Assembly: GCA_903872565.1 (NCBI GenBank)
Contig: CAIQLG010000543.1
Span: forward strand, 1 to 34,574
DNA length: 34,574 nt
Direction: 5' to 3'
DNA from: an uncultured Lentisphaerota bacterium
GTDB lineage: Bacteria > Verrucomicrobiota > Lentisphaeria > Victivallales > GWF2-50-93
Below are positions 5,752-14,033 of this stretch, one piece after another. Position 1 is the stretch's first letter. Each line of letters opens with the position of its first letter. Under the pieces are notes generated by a model. It saw nothing but the letters and a program-made list of their open reading frames with translations. It did not search any database and was not told the DNA's origin. The position numbers and the translations under genes are program-made.

Positions 5752-8601
5752 CTACTCGTTGAGCCATTCGCCTATGGCCGTGCCTATTTCAGTAGCCGCC
5801 TTATTGGTTTCTTCATTGGTTATCCCGTTGGTTGAAAGTATTTTTGCGCTTGACGGTATTGACTTTTTTGATTCTACATCGTAAGAGAACTGTATTTTAG
5901 TAAACCCTTCTTTTACAACAGGTCCCTCCCAGTATAAAGTAAACCTGATGGTCTCCTTTACGGGTGTAAATTTCCCTTGCTTCCAGTCCTTTTCATCTAC
6001 TTCAACGTCAACCTTATGGACAACAATATTTTTTGCCGTACCAACGGGATGATATGTGGAGAAGAATAATTGTGGTACAGAAATATATTCCCCATTTATG
6101 GTGCCCTCATAATTACATTTTTGGTTCCATATGTCTATAGCATCTAACTCATATTCATCTTTCTGTTTGTTCAGCGTTTGAGATGCGGTCTTGATGTCCT
6201 CGGCCGCTTTCTTTGTTGTGGGAGATTCCTTGGATGGTTCAGATAAAGCCAGTTCCGCAATAACTCCAGGGGTGAGACAGAGGCGGAAGCCGCCGCGGAT
6301 GTCGCCCCGGTACGACGGATCGAAGCCGAACCGGTACGCAGAACGGCAGTCCCCACCGTACTCCCAACCGCCACCGCGAAACATACGATAGCCCGATTTT
6401 GCCCCAACAGGATCCGTCACCGCACCAGATGGATAATCTCTATACCAATCAGAACACCACTCCCACGCATTCCCGCTCATATCGTATATCCCAAGCTCAT
6501 TCGCCTTCTTCAGTCCTACCTCATGGGTTGTACTGGCGCTGTTTTTATCATACCATCCCACCTCGTCAATATTATTGCTCCCGCTGTAGATGAACCCTTT
6601 GCTCTTGTTCCCGCCACGGGCGGCATATTCCCACTCGGCCTCCGTCGGCAACCTGAATCCGATACCAAGCTTTTTGCAGAACTCCTGGCAATCGTCCCAT
6701 CCGACATTTTCGACAGGCAGATTGACGCCTTTGAACCTGCTCGGGTTGCTCCCCATCACCTTCTCCCACTGCCTCTGCGTCACCTCGTATTTGCCGATGT
6801 AGTAGCCCTTGGTCAGCCTGACTTTGTGCTGGGTTTCATAATCACACCTGCCCTTTTCCGACGATGGTGAACCCATCATGAACTCGCCCGGTGCGACATA
6901 GACCATCTCGATGCCGGTGGCAATGTGCCTTATCTCGGATGCCCAGCCGTTTGTATCTGCAGCGGAACCTTTGACCATCACGAAACCGGAAGGGATCTGA
7001 AGTCCAGGAGTATTTTCGTATGTATATGAAGATGTACTAATATTTGACAAGTTTCCTTTTTCATCATAGCCTGCCTCTTCAATCTTATTGCCCTTGTCGT
7101 CATACTTATAAACGGATTTGCCTGCTAAAGACCCGTCTGTTCTATATACAGCCAGCTCAATATTATTTCCCTTGACGTCGTACTTATAAATATATTTGCC
7201 TGCCAAGGGTTCGCCTGCCAAGTCTCTGCCTGCTTTATATATTACAAATTCGCCCTCAATCAGAATGCCCTTACCGTCATGCCTAAAAACATGCTTGTTT
7301 TCTAAAGTTCCATCTGCGCTATACCCTTCCTGCCCAATATTATTTCCCTTGTCGTCGTATTTTATTAAATATTTAATCATTAAAGCCCCATCTGCATTAT
7401 ACAATGCCTCTTCAATCTTATTTCCCTTGTCGTCATACTTAGAAATAACTTTAGCCTTTAAAACCCCATCTGCATCGTACTCAGCAGACACCAACTTATT
7501 TCCATTGTTATCATACTTGGAAACAGTTTTACTGACAAAGTTTCCATCTGCGTCATAGCCCAATCCTTCAACCTGATTGCTCTTGTCATCATACTTGAGA
7601 ATAGATTTATTCGCCATTTCCTTAACGTCCTCACCAAGCCTGTTCTTAATATTATAATTAATCTTGACCCACTCTTTGACTTTTCCTTTTAAACCTAAAA
7701 AATCCCAAACTGTTTTTCTGGTTGTATTAAATGCTTGGGTGGTAGCTACTTGAGGTGTGTCTGAGGTCTTTGCTTCATAATATGTATATGTTGACGTTCT
7801 TAATCCCGTTAAAGTTTCTTTTCCAATATACCATTGCCTTTCAATCTCATTGCCCTTATCATCATATCTAGGGATTTCTTTACCAGTTAAAGCCCCATCT
7901 GCATTATAATCTGCTCTTTCAATCTCATTACCCTTATCATCATATTTATGGACAAATTTACTGGTTAAGGTCCCATCCGCTTTGTAATTTGCAGTCTCTG
8001 TCGGGTTGCCCTTATCATCGTTCTTGAATATAGATTTGCTGGTTAAGGTCCCGTCCGCTTTGTAACTTGCCATCCTAATCGGGTTGCCCCTGTCATCATT
8101 CGTGAAGATAACTCTGATGATTAAGACTCCGTCCGCATTGTAATTTGCAGCCTCTATTATAACTCCTCCATCATCATACTTGGGTACAGATTTGATGGTT
8201 AAGACTCCATCTGCATTATAAATTGCTCCTTCTATAAAAGTGCCCTTGTCGTTAAAGTTGAAAGTTCGCTTCGAAGCTACTTTCTTTACTTCCTCACCAA
8301 ATTTATTTTCAATATGATAATTGATATCTACTCTTTCTTTGACCTTTCCCTTCACTCCAAACAATTCCCAGCCTGTTTTTCTGTTTAATACCTGATCGTC
8401 TGAGTATGAAACGAAGGAAATTATCAAAAGAAGCACAAGGCCAACAAGCATCTTGTTGGCTTTTCTGCCTTTTGATAAACTCGACGGGACTGGGACGTCA
8501 ATAAACTTATTGCAATTTAGGCACGGCAGCATTTGTCCAACCATTGAACCTTCCGCTTCTAAACTTTGTTTGCAATCTTGACATTCAAGTTTCATGCTCA
8601 T
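5752..8601 (-). CDS. Zinc-ribbon, membrane-anchored repeat protein with FGE/SUMF1-fold domain
   Basis: A 949-residue protein. I start at 8601 because GGAAAGGAG precedes it and the sequence then matches the neighbour's zinc-ribbon start. Order: zinc ribbon (Cys7, Cys10, Cys27, Cys30); membrane helix near 50-67; a LFGVKGKVKE block; about six 26-residue repeats of the type KYDDKGNEIERADYNADGAL; a second FLGLKGKVKE block and about seven more repeats; an FGE-sulfatase domain (roughly 555-780) with FRLPTEAEWEYAARGG and YDMSGNAWEWCSDWY; and a 165-residue C-terminal domain. The paired catalytic cysteines of true FGE are absent, so a C-type-lectin-like binding role is more likely than formylglycine formation. 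The repeats probably face outside the membrane. Confidence 0.88.
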   Translation of the reverse strand: MSMKLECQDCKQSLEAEGSMVGQMLPCLNCNKFIDVPVPSSLSKGRKANKMLVGLVLLLIISFVSYSDDQVLNRKTGWELFGVKGKVKERVDINYHIENKFGEEVKKVASKRTFNFNDKGTFIEGAIYNADGVLTIKSVPKYDDGGVIIEAANYNADGVLIIRVIFTNDDRGNPIRMASYKADGTLTSKSIFKNDDKGNPTETANYKADGTLTSKFVHKYDDKGNEIERADYNADGALTGKEIPRYDDKGNEIERQWYIGKETLTGLRTSTYTYYEAKTSDTPQVATTQAFNTTRKTVWDFLGLKGKVKEWVKINYNIKNRLGEDVKEMANKSILKYDDKSNQVEGLGYDADGNFVSKTVSKYDNNGNKLVSAEYDADGVLKAKVISKYDDKGNKIEEALYNADGALMIKYLIKYDDKGNNIGQEGYSADGTLENKHVFRHDGKGILIEGEFVIYKAGRDLAGEPLAGKYIYKYDVKGNNIELAVYRTDGSLAGKSVYKYDDKGNKIEEAGYDEKGNLSNISTSSYTYENTPGLQIPSGFVMVKGSAADTNGWASEIRHIATGIEMVYVAPGEFMMGSPSSEKGRCDYETQHKVRLTKGYYIGKYEVTQRQWEKVMGSNPSRFKGVNLPVENVGWDDCQEFCKKLGIGFRLPTEAEWEYAARGGNKSKGFIYSGSNNIDEVGWYDKNSASTTHEVGLKKANELGIYDMSGNAWEWCSDWYRDYPSGAVTDPVGAKSGYRMFRGGGWEYGGDCRSAYRFGFDPSYRGDIRGGFRLCLTPGVIAELALSEPSKESPTTKKAAEDIKTASQTLNKQKDEYELDAIDIWNQKCNYEGTINGEYISVPQLFFSTYHPVGTAKNIVVHKVDVEVDEKDWKQGKFTPVKETIRFTLYWEGPVVKEGFTKIQFSYDVESKKSIPSSAKILSTNGITNEETNKAATEIGTAIGEWLNE
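7050..8270 (-). repeat. Two blocks of 78-bp coding repeats
   Basis: In-frame repeats of about 78 bp (26 residues) inside the large zinc-ribbon/FGE gene. The downstream block (about 7050-7610) and the upstream block (about 7850-8270) are each preceded by a copy of a GKVKE(R/W)V...NY.I.N..GE(E/D)VK segment, so the whole unit of leader plus repeats looks duplicated. Consensus per unit: K-Y-D-D-K-G-N-x-I-E-x-A-x-Y-N-A-D-G-x-L-x-x-K. One unit is disrupted by an insertion (about 7200-7260). Confidence 0.85.
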
Positions 8602-8621
8602 AAATTTCTCCTTTCCATTAA

Positions 8622-9860
8622 TCATTTCGGAAGTTCTTTCCAGACATGTATGTTTCCTCCATTGGCAACGAATCCTCCCACAAAATTGACACTAAAAGAA
8701 AGGTCCCCCACCTTGAACTCTTCCGAATATAAATTTTGTTTCGCTTTTTCAGAACCTAAATATTTAGCACTCTGATAATATTCTAATTTTTTATCTATCT
8801 CGGATTTATGTTTTGGCGACATCCGGAAAATTACCGATTTGCAAAATTCTATTTGAATTTCTTTCTTGTATGATTCAACCGGCAACGAGCAATGAATTGC
8901 GTATGGCTCTAAGGAAACAGGGGCAAGATCTACATCAATACTAGCAAATGATACCATACGTTTGAATCCAACAGAAACACTATCGTTAGACACATACCCA
9001 TCGGTAAATTCGGTTCCCTCTATTTCGAATTCCTCTGAAAACCATTTATGACTTCTTACTATGTTTCTTGCCTTTTCGAGAATTACTTTTTTATTATGGT
9101 CAGCTATTTCTTTTTCTTTCTGCTCTTTTTCGCGTGCCTCCAGCTCTTTCTTTTTCTCTACTTGCTTCTCTGTCTTAGCTTTTTCACGTGCTTCCTGCCC
9201 ATCCTTTTTTTCTGCAACAGAAGAATTGGGATCCAATTCCTGTTTTAATTGTGCAATAATAGTAGGTTCGCCTTCAAAGTAGAAACGTCCCCAATAGAAT
9301 GCCTTATCTCCTTTTGTAGAAGCTGTATCTTTTGCCTCCTGTTCTGTTTTGCGGATTTGAACATATACATATACCCTGTCACCACCATCAAAATTAAAAT
9401 ACATGGCTGGCCCCCAAAATCCTCCCTGGCTTGTTTCACTAGCAGTAAAGTCGAAGCCCTTGTTTTTCAGATGGGCTATTAGCTCACTATGAGACCATTT
9501 TATCCCGTCATTACCATAAGAAACAGAGGTTATTTTATTTACCATGGGAGTTATTTCTTTAGGCAAAATACCTTTTATATATGCGAAATAGCCGCCCGCC
9601 CCCACGACGGCAATCATAACAACAGCAATAAGAAGATTCCTTTTCATCTTGCTTTTAGGCATTGCACTGGTGATAGCCGGAGCGGCGGAATTGCCGCCTC
9701 TTTGCAGTTGCTTGACTTTTTTCGGCGACACTTTGGGCAGAACCGGAAGAGGCACCTCTATGGCCGCGTTGCAGCCGGGGCAGGCGAACATCTGTCCCTT
9801 CATGGTGTCTTCGGCCTCGAGGGACTGCTTGCAGTTATAGCATTCGAATTTTATGCTCAT
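8622..9860 (-). CDS. Zinc-ribbon membrane protein with coiled-coil
   Basis: A 412-residue protein whose first 37 residues form the same zinc ribbon as the next gene (Cys7, Cys10, Cys27, Cys30). A Pro/Lys/Ala-rich linker leads to a membrane helix near 74-92. Residues 115-200 are a globular part rich in Gly and aromatic residues. Residues 205-262 are a Lys/Glu coiled coil (REKEQKEKEIADHNKK), and the remainder is another globular domain with many strands. AAGGAATAA precedes the start. Its TGA stop overlaps an ATG 24 bp upstream of the next gene's real start, so the pair is probably one transcript. It lies between the two giant FGE-fold genes, which suggests a shared envelope role. Function unknown. 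Confidence 0.8.
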   Translation of the reverse strand: MSIKFECYNCKQSLEAEDTMKGQMFACPGCNAAIEVPLPVLPKVSPKKVKQLQRGGNSAAPAITSAMPKSKMKRNLLIAVVMIAVVGAGGYFAYIKGILPKEITPMVNKITSVSYGNDGIKWSHSELIAHLKNKGFDFTASETSQGGFWGPAMYFNFDGGDRVYVYVQIRKTEQEAKDTASTKGDKAFYWGRFYFEGEPTIIAQLKQELDPNSSVAEKKDGQEAREKAKTEKQVEKKKELEAREKEQKEKEIADHNKKVILEKARNIVRSHKWFSEEFEIEGTEFTDGYVSNDSVSVGFKRMVSFASIDVDLAPVSLEPYAIHCSLPVESYKKEIQIEFCKSVIFRMSPKHKSEIDKKLEYYQSAKYLGSEKAKQNLYSEEFKVGDLSFSVNFVGGFVANGGNIHVWKELPK

Positions 9861-9995
9861 AGATTATTCCTTCCCAATGATACTGTGTTTGTATGATATC
9901 GACAATTCCATGTTATTTCATTTTGCCTAACAGTTTATTACTTCTTGTGTCTGTGACTCTGTCCACCTCACGCATATCTTCTTTTCTTGAGTTCA

Positions 9996-10124
9996 CTACT
10001 GTTCTGCAGTTATAGCGGGGCGAACGCCAATGACGACGACGTTGCCACGATACGACGAATCGCGGCTGCAGCGAAGAGCTGGCCGCTTGTCGTCACTGCT
10101 GTAAATTAGGAATGTCATTGTCAT
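9996..10124 (-). pseudogene. Orphan C-terminal fragment of an FGE/C-type-lectin-fold protein
   Basis: A 42-codon frame running from ATG at 10124 to TAG at 9996, only 6 bp after the 1123-residue repeat gene. The segment ALRCSRDSSYRGN...IGVRPA corresponds to the last strand-loop-strand of an FGE-fold domain (compare DPSYRGDIRGGFRL in the gene at 5752-8601). The rest of the domain is missing, so this is most likely a recombination remnant of a third FGE-type gene. The codons GGC AAC GTC GTC GTC ATT in the variable loop are all NNY. Confidence 0.5.
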
Positions 10125-10130
10125 TTTGCT

Positions 10131-13100
10131 TCAGTTATTGTATTTTTTATACAATTCCAATTCCTTCTCTTTTTCCTCTTTCTCATTCTTCTTCTTTTCA
10201 TCTTCGAGTCTTATATTTTTTCCCTCCACTACCTTGGGAATTTCCTTCGTGAAGATCATTTCTGAGAGAGAGCCATCGGGATTCCTCTTGTAATATAGCG
10301 AACCCTTTGTTATTTTTCCGGTCCAAGTGAATGTCACCTCTGCCGGAGGGGGCTCCTCAACGTGGGTCTCTTCTCCTTTGGGTTTTGCTTCAGCGGGTTT
10401 TGCGGAATTTTCATCGCCTTCCACAGGCATTAGTTTAGCCTCTTTTTCCTGATCGGTCTCACCATATATATCCTTTATTTTCTGGGCTATCCGATACATC
10501 TCTTCGGCTGTCTTGGCAATTCTATATTTTGTCACGACCTTATAGAAATATCCGTGAGAAAAATGCAGTTCGACACATTCAATCGCCCCCGGAGCGGCCA
10601 TCTTTATGATTTTAACGTCCCCTGTCTGCTTCCCTCCAAGATCTTTTGCCAGGAGAATATCCACATCACTGCTTTTCATGTGCCAGAGAGCCGGCTTGTA
10701 TCCCTGGTCCCCGTCTATCCCCGGGAAGCTGTTGCTTATCTTTGTCCATTCATCCTCGGCCTTCTTTGTCAGTTCTTTCACGTTCAGATTCTTAACAGTT
10801 TCTGGAGGAGGAAGATCGGGGGTTTCATTCTCGAGTCTTATATTTTTTTTCTCTATGTCGTTTGTACCTGTGGCGGATGTTGCGGATTGAATAGGGATGT
10901 CCATTGTGAGACGGAAGCCGACGCTGTCACAACTGAGCGACGGACCGTAGCCAGCGCGTTGAAACGAACGACACCCCATCTCGTTGCCGGCCCAGCATCC
11001 ACCGCGAAAAACGCACTTTGTGACAGAATCGATTCGCCCTCCGGCTAAAGGCATTTCTTTCCATTCGCCGTGGCTCCATACGCGGTCAACAGAAGCACCT
11101 ACAGGATCAGATACGGAACCTGTAGGGTAATCACCAAACCAGTCCGAACACCATTCAAACACATTCCCGCTCATATCGTATATTCCAAGCTCGTTCGGTT
11201 CCTTCTGACCTACTGGGTGTGTCGTTTTCCTGCTGTTGTTATTGAACCATGCAACCCCGTCAGGATCATTACTGCCACTGTAGATAAACCCCTTGGTTCT
11301 ATTTCCTCCTCGTGCGGCATACTCCCATTCGGCTTCCGTTGGCAGCCTGAACCCTGATCCAAGCTTCTTACAGAACGCTTTGCAGTCATCCCTACAGATT
11401 TGTTCGACAGGTTGCTTGACACCTTTGAACTTGCTCGGGTTGTTCCCCATCACTTTTTTCCACTGTTCCTGAGTCACCTCGTACTTCCCGATGTAGTAGC
11501 CTTTCGTTAGCTTGACCTTGTGTGGGGTCTCAAAATCGAGAGCGTTTCTGTCTTTTACGGAGTCAGGCGAGCCCATCGTGAACTCTCCGGGCGCGACATA
11601 GACCATCTTTATACCGGTGGTCTTGTGGCGGATCTCGGAAGCCCAGCCGTTGGTGTCGGAGGTGGAACCTTTCACGATCTCGAAATCAGCGGGAATCTTA
11701 ACATCAGATTTATTTTCCTCCAGAACTTCGCTTGCATCCGCATTTTGTGTAAGTTCCCTATAAATGCCTGAGTTCTTCAGTATTTGCCCTACATCCCTCT
11801 CCACATCGCCCCCCATATCAATGCCAAGTTTCTTTATCGATGATATGATGGTCTCATTCATGCTCACGAGCATGGAAGATTTCCTCGACTGATCCGGTTC
11901 ATCGGCTATGAGTCTGTCCTCGTTATTCAGATATTTCGAGATGGCGGAATTTAAGGCTTTCCTGTTTTCCGACTGGATATGTTTTTTCTCCTTGGATTTT
12001 ATCGCGGTCATGAAAGTGCCATACAAGTCCTCCTTCTGGGAAATTTCTTCCCTAACCTGCTGCGAATATTTGGTTCTGGGAATGGTGTAATTTTCCTTCA
12101 TGTATTGCATCTGCAGCTCTCCAGCCTTGCTATTGTCGAATTTCTTGAGATCTTGCTCCAGCAGGCTAGTCTTGAGTATGGTCTTGCCTCCAATGATTAG
12201 TGAAGTCCCCTTGTCAGCCTGGAATTTCCCGGTGTAGCGGTCCACCCTGTCCTTGTAAAATGCGTTCACTATCTGCACAGTCACTTCATCTCCAATTTGC
12301 ACAGTTTTGAATTTCTCCTTCGCGGCCGCGTGTATCTCTTTCTTGAACGACGCAGGAAATTTCTCATCTGTCTTCTGCTTGACCAGTTCGTCTATCTTTT
12401 TCTTGGTTTCAGCCTTGCTCACTGTGTTGTCGGGGGCTTGCGGGACATCGTCAATTTTAAACTCGGTGCAGATCTCTCTCTCGGCTTTCTTTAAATCGAA
12501 CTTGGCGGCTGAGTCCAGCTCTTGTTGTAGATATTGTTCAAATCCCTCGATTTTTACATCGGTCTTATCCTCGGCCAGGGGCCCGCGTTCGTCTCCATAA
12601 TATGTATATGATGAAATTCTAATTTTGGATAGTTTTCCCTCTTCATCATATGTTGCCCATTCAATCTTATTGCCCTTGTCATCATACTTATAAGTAGACT
12701 TACCGCCTGAGGTACCATCTGCTTTATATTGTGCCTCTTCAATCTTATTGCCCTTGCTATCGTACTTGGAAATAGATTTCCCGTCTGAAACACCATCTTC
12801 TTTATATCCTGCCACTTCAATCTGATTGCCCTTGGCATCATATTTACAAGTGAATTTAGATTGTAAAGCCTCGCCCTTATAATAGACTGCCCCTTCAATC
12901 TGATTATCCTTGTCATCATATTTATCAATAATTTTACTGGATAAAGATCCACCTGCTACATAATCTGCCTGCTCAATCTGATTGCCCCTGGCATCATACT
13001 TATAAATAGTTTTAGTGAGGAACCCCTCGGCATCATACGTTGCCTCTTCAATCCTATTGCCCTTGGTATCATACTTGTTAATAATAGTAAGTTTATAGTC

Positions 13101-13502
13101 CAAAGCCCCATCGGCTTTATAAGCTGCCGATTCAATTTCATTGCCCTTGGCATCATACTTAGAAATAGTTTTAGATTTTAAATCCCCATTTGACCCATAG
13201 TCTGCCAACTCAATATTATTGCCTTTGGCATCATACTTAAAAATACGTTTAGATTTTAAATCCCCACTGGACTCGTATTCTGCCGATTCAATCTGATTGC
13301 CCCTGGCATCATACTTAGAAATAGATTTACTGTCTATTTCCTTGATATCCTCCCCAGCCTTGTTCTTAATAGCATAATCAATCCGGACGCTTTCCTTGAC
13401 TTTACCCTTCAACTCGTCTCTTTCCCAATCTGTTTTCTTGGGCGCAGCAAATACATTAAAAACTAATAACAATGATAAAAAACAAACCAATAACATTTTC
13501 AT
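10131..13502 (-). CDS. Secreted giant repeat protein with FGE/SUMF1-fold domain
   Basis: A 1123-residue protein starting at the ATG before MLLVCFLSLLLVFNVFAA, a clear signal peptide; an AGAAGAG site lies upstream. After a LKGKVKESVRIDY leader block come nine 26-residue KYDAKGNxIE-type repeats (about residues 65-310). A long helical, Lys/Glu-rich region follows (about 325-600), with a small KTVQIGDEVTVQIVN segment. The FGE-fold domain (about 640-870) shows MVYVAPGEFTMGS, FRLPTEAEWEYAARGG and YDMSGNVFEWCSDW. The C-terminal 230 residues are Lys/Glu/Pro-rich and highly charged. The C-x7-C near its GGCW motif does not match the catalytic C-x4-C of FGE. It shares leader, repeats and FGE domain with the protein at 5752-8601 but replaces the zinc ribbon by a signal peptide. 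Confidence 0.88.
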   Translation of the reverse strand: MKMLLVCFLSLLLVFNVFAAPKKTDWERDELKGKVKESVRIDYAIKNKAGEDIKEIDSKSISKYDARGNQIESAEYESSGDLKSKRIFKYDAKGNNIELADYGSNGDLKSKTISKYDAKGNEIESAAYKADGALDYKLTIINKYDTKGNRIEEATYDAEGFLTKTIYKYDARGNQIEQADYVAGGSLSSKIIDKYDDKDNQIEGAVYYKGEALQSKFTCKYDAKGNQIEVAGYKEDGVSDGKSISKYDSKGNKIEEAQYKADGTSGGKSTYKYDDKGNKIEWATYDEEGKLSKIRISSYTYYGDERGPLAEDKTDVKIEGFEQYLQQELDSAAKFDLKKAEREICTEFKIDDVPQAPDNTVSKAETKKKIDELVKQKTDEKFPASFKKEIHAAAKEKFKTVQIGDEVTVQIVNAFYKDRVDRYTGKFQADKGTSLIIGGKTILKTSLLEQDLKKFDNSKAGELQMQYMKENYTIPRTKYSQQVREEISQKEDLYGTFMTAIKSKEKKHIQSENRKALNSAISKYLNNEDRLIADEPDQSRKSSMLVSMNETIISSIKKLGIDMGGDVERDVGQILKNSGIYRELTQNADASEVLEENKSDVKIPADFEIVKGSTSDTNGWASEIRHKTTGIKMVYVAPGEFTMGSPDSVKDRNALDFETPHKVKLTKGYYIGKYEVTQEQWKKVMGNNPSKFKGVKQPVEQICRDDCKAFCKKLGSGFRLPTEAEWEYAARGGNRTKGFIYSGSNDPDGVAWFNNNSRKTTHPVGQKEPNELGIYDMSGNVFEWCSDWFGDYPTGSVSDPVGASVDRVWSHGEWKEMPLAGGRIDSVTKCVFRGGCWAGNEMGCRSFQRAGYGPSLSCDSVGFRLTMDIPIQSATSATGTNDIEKKNIRLENETPDLPPPETVKNLNVKELTKKAEDEWTKISNSFPGIDGDQGYKPALWHMKSSDVDILLAKDLGGKQTGDVKIIKMAAPGAIECVELHFSHGYFYKVVTKYRIAKTAEEMYRIAQKIKDIYGETDQEKEAKLMPVEGDENSAKPAEAKPKGEETHVEEPPPAEVTFTWTGKITKGSLYYKRNPDGSLSEMIFTKEIPKVVEGKNIRLEDEKKKNEKEEKEKELELYKKYNN
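12630..13330 (-). repeat. Nine 78-bp in-frame coding repeats
   Basis: Nine tandem units of about 78 bp encode K-Y-D-x-K-G-N-x-I-E-x-A-x-Y-x-x-x-G-x-L-x-x-K-x-I. They are diverged from one another and from the repeats at 7050-8270, with one short insertion near 13090. The proteins gain or lose units easily by recombination at this kind of array. Confidence 0.85.
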
Positions 13503-13676
13503 TTTATGCTCTTCTGGAATTAGAATTTTAACACAGGTAATAAATTCGATTGTTTTGAATCTCAATAACCCCGACATTAGGAGCAAGCTCTCTTCTGCGC
13601 ACAGCGCACATCTAAATCATATTCCGTGTTACACCCACACATCATATGATCTCACCAATCGACAATCAGCGTTTGT

Positions 13677-13707
13677 GTAGAGACGCATGTCCTCCCTGAC
13701 ATGCGTC
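13677..13707. repeat. Short palindrome with GTAG foot
   Basis: A perfect 10-bp inverted repeat, GACGCATGTC at 13682-13691 and GACATGCGTC at 13698-13707, around CTCCCT, preceded by GTAG at 13677. It lies between two minus-strand genes, 23 bp after the stop of the zinc-ribbon gene, and has no T-run, so it looks more like an intergenic REP-type palindrome than a terminator. Confidence 0.55.
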
Positions 13708-13729
13708 CCCGCATCCTGATCACCGTCCA

Positions 13730-13960
13730 TCACATGGGATAGAGGGTTCCCTTTCCGCATGACGGGCATTTTGCAGGAACTATCTGTGTGCTACCATAAG
13801 TGAATACTTGTCCGCACGCGGTGCATTTATACTGCTTGGTCGCCTCCTGCGCCATCACCGAACCTGTGTTCCCGGCATTGCTTCCGGCGGTGTAAACGAA
13901 TGCGCCAGCCATTGCGATGAACATCACGCTTAAAACGATGAACTTTTGTCGAGTAGACAT
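13730..13960 (-). CDS. Small membrane-anchored zinc-ribbon protein
   Basis: A 76-residue protein with a good TAGGAGGAC ribosome-binding site. Residues 6-26 are hydrophobic (signal anchor or uncleaved helix), followed by a Gly/Asn/Ser linker and a C-terminal zinc ribbon (CTAC near residue 46 and CPSC near residue 66, the latter followed by GKGT). The ribbon should lie outside the cytoplasm if the helix is a signal anchor. The partner or ligand is unknown. It follows the nuclease-like gene on the same strand, 73 bp downstream. Confidence 0.75.
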   Translation of the reverse strand: MSTRQKFIVLSVMFIAMAGAFVYTAGSNAGNTGSVMAQEATKQYKCTACGQVFTYGSTQIVPAKCPSCGKGTLYPM

Positions 13961-14033
13961 TTAATGTCCTCCTATTTTAGATTTTGTTTGTATTACCTGT
14001 GACGAAACATTAACCAGTGCCACCTCCATGTTT

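Noticed and set aside
7196-7558. Plus-strand frame across the 78-bp repeats
   Set aside because: The opposite strand is the obvious repeat protein; this frame mirrors its periodicity.
12630-13330. CRISPR array
   Set aside because: The 78-bp periodicity is in-frame protein repeats of diverged sequence, without unique spacers.
5752-13502. Catalytic formylglycine-generating enzymes
   Set aside because: The C-x4-C catalytic pair is missing in both FGE-fold domains; only the fold is supported.
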